The translations under genes were made by a program, and so were the position numbers. Of a stretch of DNA of 64,000 nucleotides, positions 60,773 to 64,000 are shown piece after piece. This DNA comes from Camellia lanceoleosa (lineage: Eukaryota; Streptophyta; Magnoliopsida; Ericales; Theaceae), in contig CM045761.1 of the NCBI GenBank assembly GCA_025200525.1, positions 140,060,223-140,124,222 on the forward strand, in the 5' to 3' direction. How positions within the stretch are numbered: the stretch's first letter is position 1; each line of letters begins with the position of its first letter. The notes beneath the pieces were generated by a model. It saw only the letters and a list, made by a program, of their open reading frames with translations, ran no database searches and had not been told where the DNA came from.

Positions 60773-60970
60773 TTGAAGAATAAAAACATAGAAGACTTTT
60801 GGTACTCGCGAAAAGTATATATATGATGTTTAACTTTCGTGGTGACAGTGACCTAACCAAAGTATGAAAATCATTACCTAACTTGAGAAAATTAAGATAA
60901 TCTTAATGTGGCATTATCAACAGGCTATTAAGAAAGACCAGACTTTTGGTACTCGCGAAAATACATAAAC
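60773..60970. repeat. Outermost block of the right duplication arm (WAK 5' flank)
   Basis: Reverse complement of about 1440-1705 (anchors taagattatcttaa, catactttggtta, ctttcttaa). Continuing outward, a mirrored WAK gene on the plus strand would be expected, but an LTR element starts at 60971. Confidence 0.8.
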
Positions 60971-61583
60971 TGTGGGGATATATTTTTTGAGTACCAACAC
61001 GTGGCAAGGTGACGCCGACGTGTCAGCCGAGGTGCCACGTGTCTTGGCCGTTGTGCCGAGGTCATCTCGGATAGGCCGAGGTTACCTTCGAAGATATCGG
61101 AATCCGAGATAAGCAGATAGGGGACAAGAGTCCTAGAATGAAGAGGGAACTCAACCTGGATATGGACAAGAGTCCTAAATTAGGAGAAGACTTCAGTTTG
61201 GGTAAAGATAAGGCTCTTAGAGAGTTTATCCTAATCCCACTGGGAGTCCTAGATTAGCAGTAATCCTAAGTCCATTAGGGCCAGGCCTCTATTGGGACTA
61301 GGATTGCATTAGCTATAAAAGAGAGGCACCTCCATGGGTCTAAGGTATGCTTTTTGATACTCAAGCTTGTGAGTTGAATAGTTGATTTATCTTTGAGAGA
61401 TATTAAGTATTGACTTGATCGTCGGAGTACCCCGTGGCGAACCACCGTGATTCTTCTCTTCACATGCAGTCACCAAGTGCCATCTATTCTCGCCAGGTTT
61501 CCAAATTTGAATCCGAGTGGGCAAAGGTGGTGAAAAATCACTCACACAATTTGGCGCCATTTGTGGGAAAGAAAGAAGAATAG

Positions 61584-61907
61584 ATGGCCAATAACGGACA
61601 GAAGGATCAGATTGAAGACAACACTCCTGCTGGGAGTAGGAGACCTATCGACCTTGACGTTGAAGGGACGCATCAACCGAATACGTAAACTCGTGACTAC
61701 AGTCACGGAGTGAAAGACGCCGGCCAGGAAGGTGACGCACCAAAGACAACAGATCGAAGCGGATACTACAACGAAGATGACCTCCAGGCATGGAAGGATA
61801 GATACCTGCGGAGGAACGAAGACCCTTCCAGAAGGGATGCAAACACAGCGGGCATGAGCGCTCCCAAGGAGATAACATTCAAGTATAGAAGAGCTCAACC
61901 TGAGTGA
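61584..61907 (+). pseudogene. Gag-like N-terminal stub
   Basis: Frame from ATG 61584 with one in-frame TAA (61686-61688), then DLQAWKDRYLRR and a stop at 61905-61907. Charged and without a zinc knuckle or capsid core. Called gag only from position after the primer-binding site. Confidence 0.4.
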
Positions 61908-62074
61908 GTAGATCCTGGATTCCAGACCCCGAATTCGAGAAGACATGATCTCGGCCTAGATGAGTAGGCCCGAAAAGACGAGAGCTCAGCCTGAGTGAGC
62001 AAATCCAAGATTCCAGCAGACAAGATCTCGGCGCTTAAGTCCGAGAAGAGAGAAGGCAAAGATACAAAGTTTAC

Positions 62075-63600
62075 CAGTTGTTGAAATTTGTAGCAATTTA
62101 CAAGTTGGTCAAATTGATACAAAGTTTACCACTTGTTAAAATTTGTAGCAATTTACAAGTTGGTCAAACCGATACAAAGTTTACCACTTGTTGAAATTTG
62201 TAGCAATTTACAAGTAGGAGTTAAGCCGAGATTACTGTTTCTCTTCGCTTGTTGAAATTTGTAGCAATTTACAAGTCGGAGTGAAGCTGATGTTATTACT
62301 TACAGACTTATGGCAATCTACTAGTTGGCTAAACCAAAAAAGATGCTTAACACTTGTTGAAATTTGTAGCAATTTACAAGTTGAAGTTAAGACAACATAT
62401 GATCATCTGTTGAAATTTGCAGCAATTTACAGGTTGAGGTAAAAGCTAAATATATTGTTTAAACCCTTGTTGAAATTTGTAGCAATTTACAAGTAGATCA
62501 CTGTTTAACACTTGTTATAACTTGAGAAAAGTTTACTGTATATGTTAGTCCTTGTTGAAATTTGTAGCAATTTACAAGTAGGTTAGAGTGAAATTACTGT
62601 TTACATATTTATTGTAACTTGAGAAAAGTTTGCAAAGTTTACATTGAAAAGTATATGTTTTATACTTGTTGAAATTTATGAAACGATTGCAGGTCAGTAT
62701 CTTGCCAAAGTAAAACTTGCAGTTATTATACCCGAGGTATGTAACCCGAGAAGATTGTGCAAAGGAAGAATTATGTAAATCACACAAAATATTCTAAGTA
62801 TAGAATCATGCAAAGGCAGTCAAGAAAAGACAAAGGCACAAGCATTCAGAGAAGGAAAGTTAAATTAGACATTCAAGAACAAGGAGGCACATCGGCCATA
62901 TGCAGAGCTTACATTGTCTAAAAAACAAGAAGGTACAAGAGTACAAGCGACAAAAAAGGAAAAACCTCAAAAACCGAGATGACGTTTAACCGGTTAAATC
63001 GAGATGATGCTTAACCGAAGTTAAGCGAGATGATGTTTAACCGGTTAAACGGAGATGATGCTTAAACCGGTTAAGTCGAGATGATGTTTAACCGGTTAAA
63101 ACGAATGATGTTAACACTTGTTGAAATTCTGAGAGAATTTACAAGTTAAAGAGTGCACAAAGTTAAATGTCGGCAAAAGATTCGACAGAGTCAAACGTCG
63201 TTTTGATTATAACAGAACCACTAAGTGCATGCCAGAAGTGGTGACCAGAATTGTGAAAGGAATAAATGCTTCAAGAAACAGCGATGATAGTTTGCAAAGG
63301 CCAAGAGAAAGAGGGTCTAAAGGGGGCGAATTAAATACCAGAAGTTTTAATACATCTGCGAAAGAAGAACACATCAGGTTTGTGACTACGGCACGAAGCC
63401 AACTTCCCTAATGTGATCTTAAGTGCAACTTATGTTCACATTAGGGGGCAAGGAGAAGATGCAGGGGGAAGGAATGATAATTAAGGAGCAAGAAATGTTT
63501 ACACTTGTTAAAATTTTTGAGCAAATTACAAGATGAGTTAACCAAAGATGATGAAGTCTACCACTTGTTGAAATTTGAAGCAATTTACAAGTTTGGTATA
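62075..63600 (+). repeat. Dispersed 30-bp hairpin repeats
   Basis: At least eleven copies of a unit close to acttgttgaaatttg / tagcaatttacaagt (for example near 62080, 62131, 62188, 62248, 62354, 62410, 62468, 62551, 63117, 63502, 63562). Each unit is itself an imperfect hairpin, since its ends acttgt and acaagt are complementary. The spacers are unequal, so this is not a simple satellite. Confidence 0.85.
62965..63110 (+). repeat. aaccggttaa repeats
   Basis: Five or so copies of cgagatgatg followed by (c/t)ttaaccggttaa; the core aaccggtt is palindromic. They lie among the hairpin repeats of the second LTR element. Confidence 0.75.
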
Positions 63601-64000
63601 ACCGAGATAACACTGAAAGGCGTTTCCGAGATATGATCATCCGAGATGACCAACTAGCTTGTTAAGAGCTGAGAAGGTTGGCAAATACAAAAATGAAAAC
63701 CTTAAAGAACTAAGGACAAAAAGCAAGAACGTCGGACTGATCTGCTTCGACGAACGACGATGGTTTAGCCCCAGTAGTCAGTTGGAGGAGCTTCTCTACC
63801 GTTACCTCGGCATCAATTTCAAGAAGGAAGCAAACTACTAAGATCATCGGCGGGTTGTGTCTCACCCCGTAAGACGCTTGGAAAGAAACTTCAAGAAACC
63901 TTCTCAGCCACGAGCTCAGCATCAATCTCCTAAAGAGTTTGATCAAAGCTCTTCTCGGCGATTGGCACATCGGAGTTTTGAAGGCAAGGATTGAAAGCAA

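Larger units (their letters stand above)
60971..64000 (+). mobile_element. Second gypsy-type LTR retrotransposon, 5' part (probably non-autonomous)
   Basis: 5' LTR 60971-61548 (TGTGGGG...CACACA; TATA box tataaaa at 61314-61320). A primer-binding-site-like ttggcgccatttgtggga lies at 61551-61568. A gag-like start MANNGQKDQ at 61584 is open for 34 codons, has a TAA at 61686-61688 and continues in frame to about 61907. No RT or integrase appears up to the window end. The interior (62060-63610) is filled with hairpin repeats. The 3' LTR is outside the window. Confidence 0.75.

Overview
This is a gene-poor, AT-rich, repeat-dense stretch of a plant nuclear genome. It has GT-AG introns, a family of wall-associated kinase (WAK) genes, and Ty1/copia and Ty3/gypsy LTR retrotransposons. 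It also has Helitron ends, several kinds of MITE, tRNA-derived SINEs and long microsatellites. A run of exactly 100 N at 27633-27732 marks a draft-assembly gap. The WAK family and Tat-type gypsy elements fit a eudicot, probably a woody rosid, but the species cannot be read from the sequence.

Host genes. (1) A WAK gene on the minus strand enters at the left edge (136-1308): signal peptide, cysteine-rich GUB_WAK ectodomain and two EGF modules are intact, and the kinase exon lies outside the window. (2) A complete but dead WAK pseudogene (20152-24320, minus) keeps the three-exon family structure but has frameshifts, two stops in the kinase exon, a 7-bp insertion in the EGF exon and a Tourist MITE in exon 1. 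(3) A third WAK relic (about 29800-31068, plus) has an internal deletion that joins the ectodomain straight to the kinase catalytic loop, and a copia element abuts its 5' end. Smaller relics are a DUF2828/DUF7788 (vWA-like) fragment near 5.4-5.8 kb and a calmodulin-like EF-hand fragment near 8.2-8.4 kb.

Large-scale layout. The sequence upstream of the first WAK gene (about 1440-10135) recurs in inverted orientation between about 60970 and 36355. The mirrored blocks are collinear but broken up by later insertions. This implies a head-to-head WAK segmental duplication whose second gene would lie just right of the window. Comparing the arms gives empty-site evidence for several insertions: a SINE, a hAT-like element and a Tourist-like MITE. 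Two local tandem duplications (16651-19385 and about 33131-35408) lie between the arms. The first sits on a putative Helitron; the second again provides an empty site.

The most striking object is a 15.8-kb Ty3/gypsy (Tat-like) retrotransposon at 44824-60609, with a perfect 5-bp target duplication (gtata), inserted into a SINE. Its gag-pol (45978-52640) carries protease, RT with YVDD, an RNase H remnant, a second RNase H, two H2C2 modules and integrase, broken by at least three frameshifts and numerous stops. Downstream of pol, on the opposite strand, is a three-exon gene with a plant mobile domain (PMD), with phase-consistent introns and two open downstream exons. Between it and the 3' LTR is a sense-strand fragment of an NB-ARC (NLR) resistance gene. 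The LTRs are very similar although the coding region is ruined, suggesting a cargo-carrying element mobilised in trans.

A second gypsy-type element starts at 60971 and runs off the right edge. After a short gag-like stub it holds dispersed copies of a roughly 30-bp hairpin repeat. No tRNA or rRNA genes, CRISPR arrays or operons were seen.
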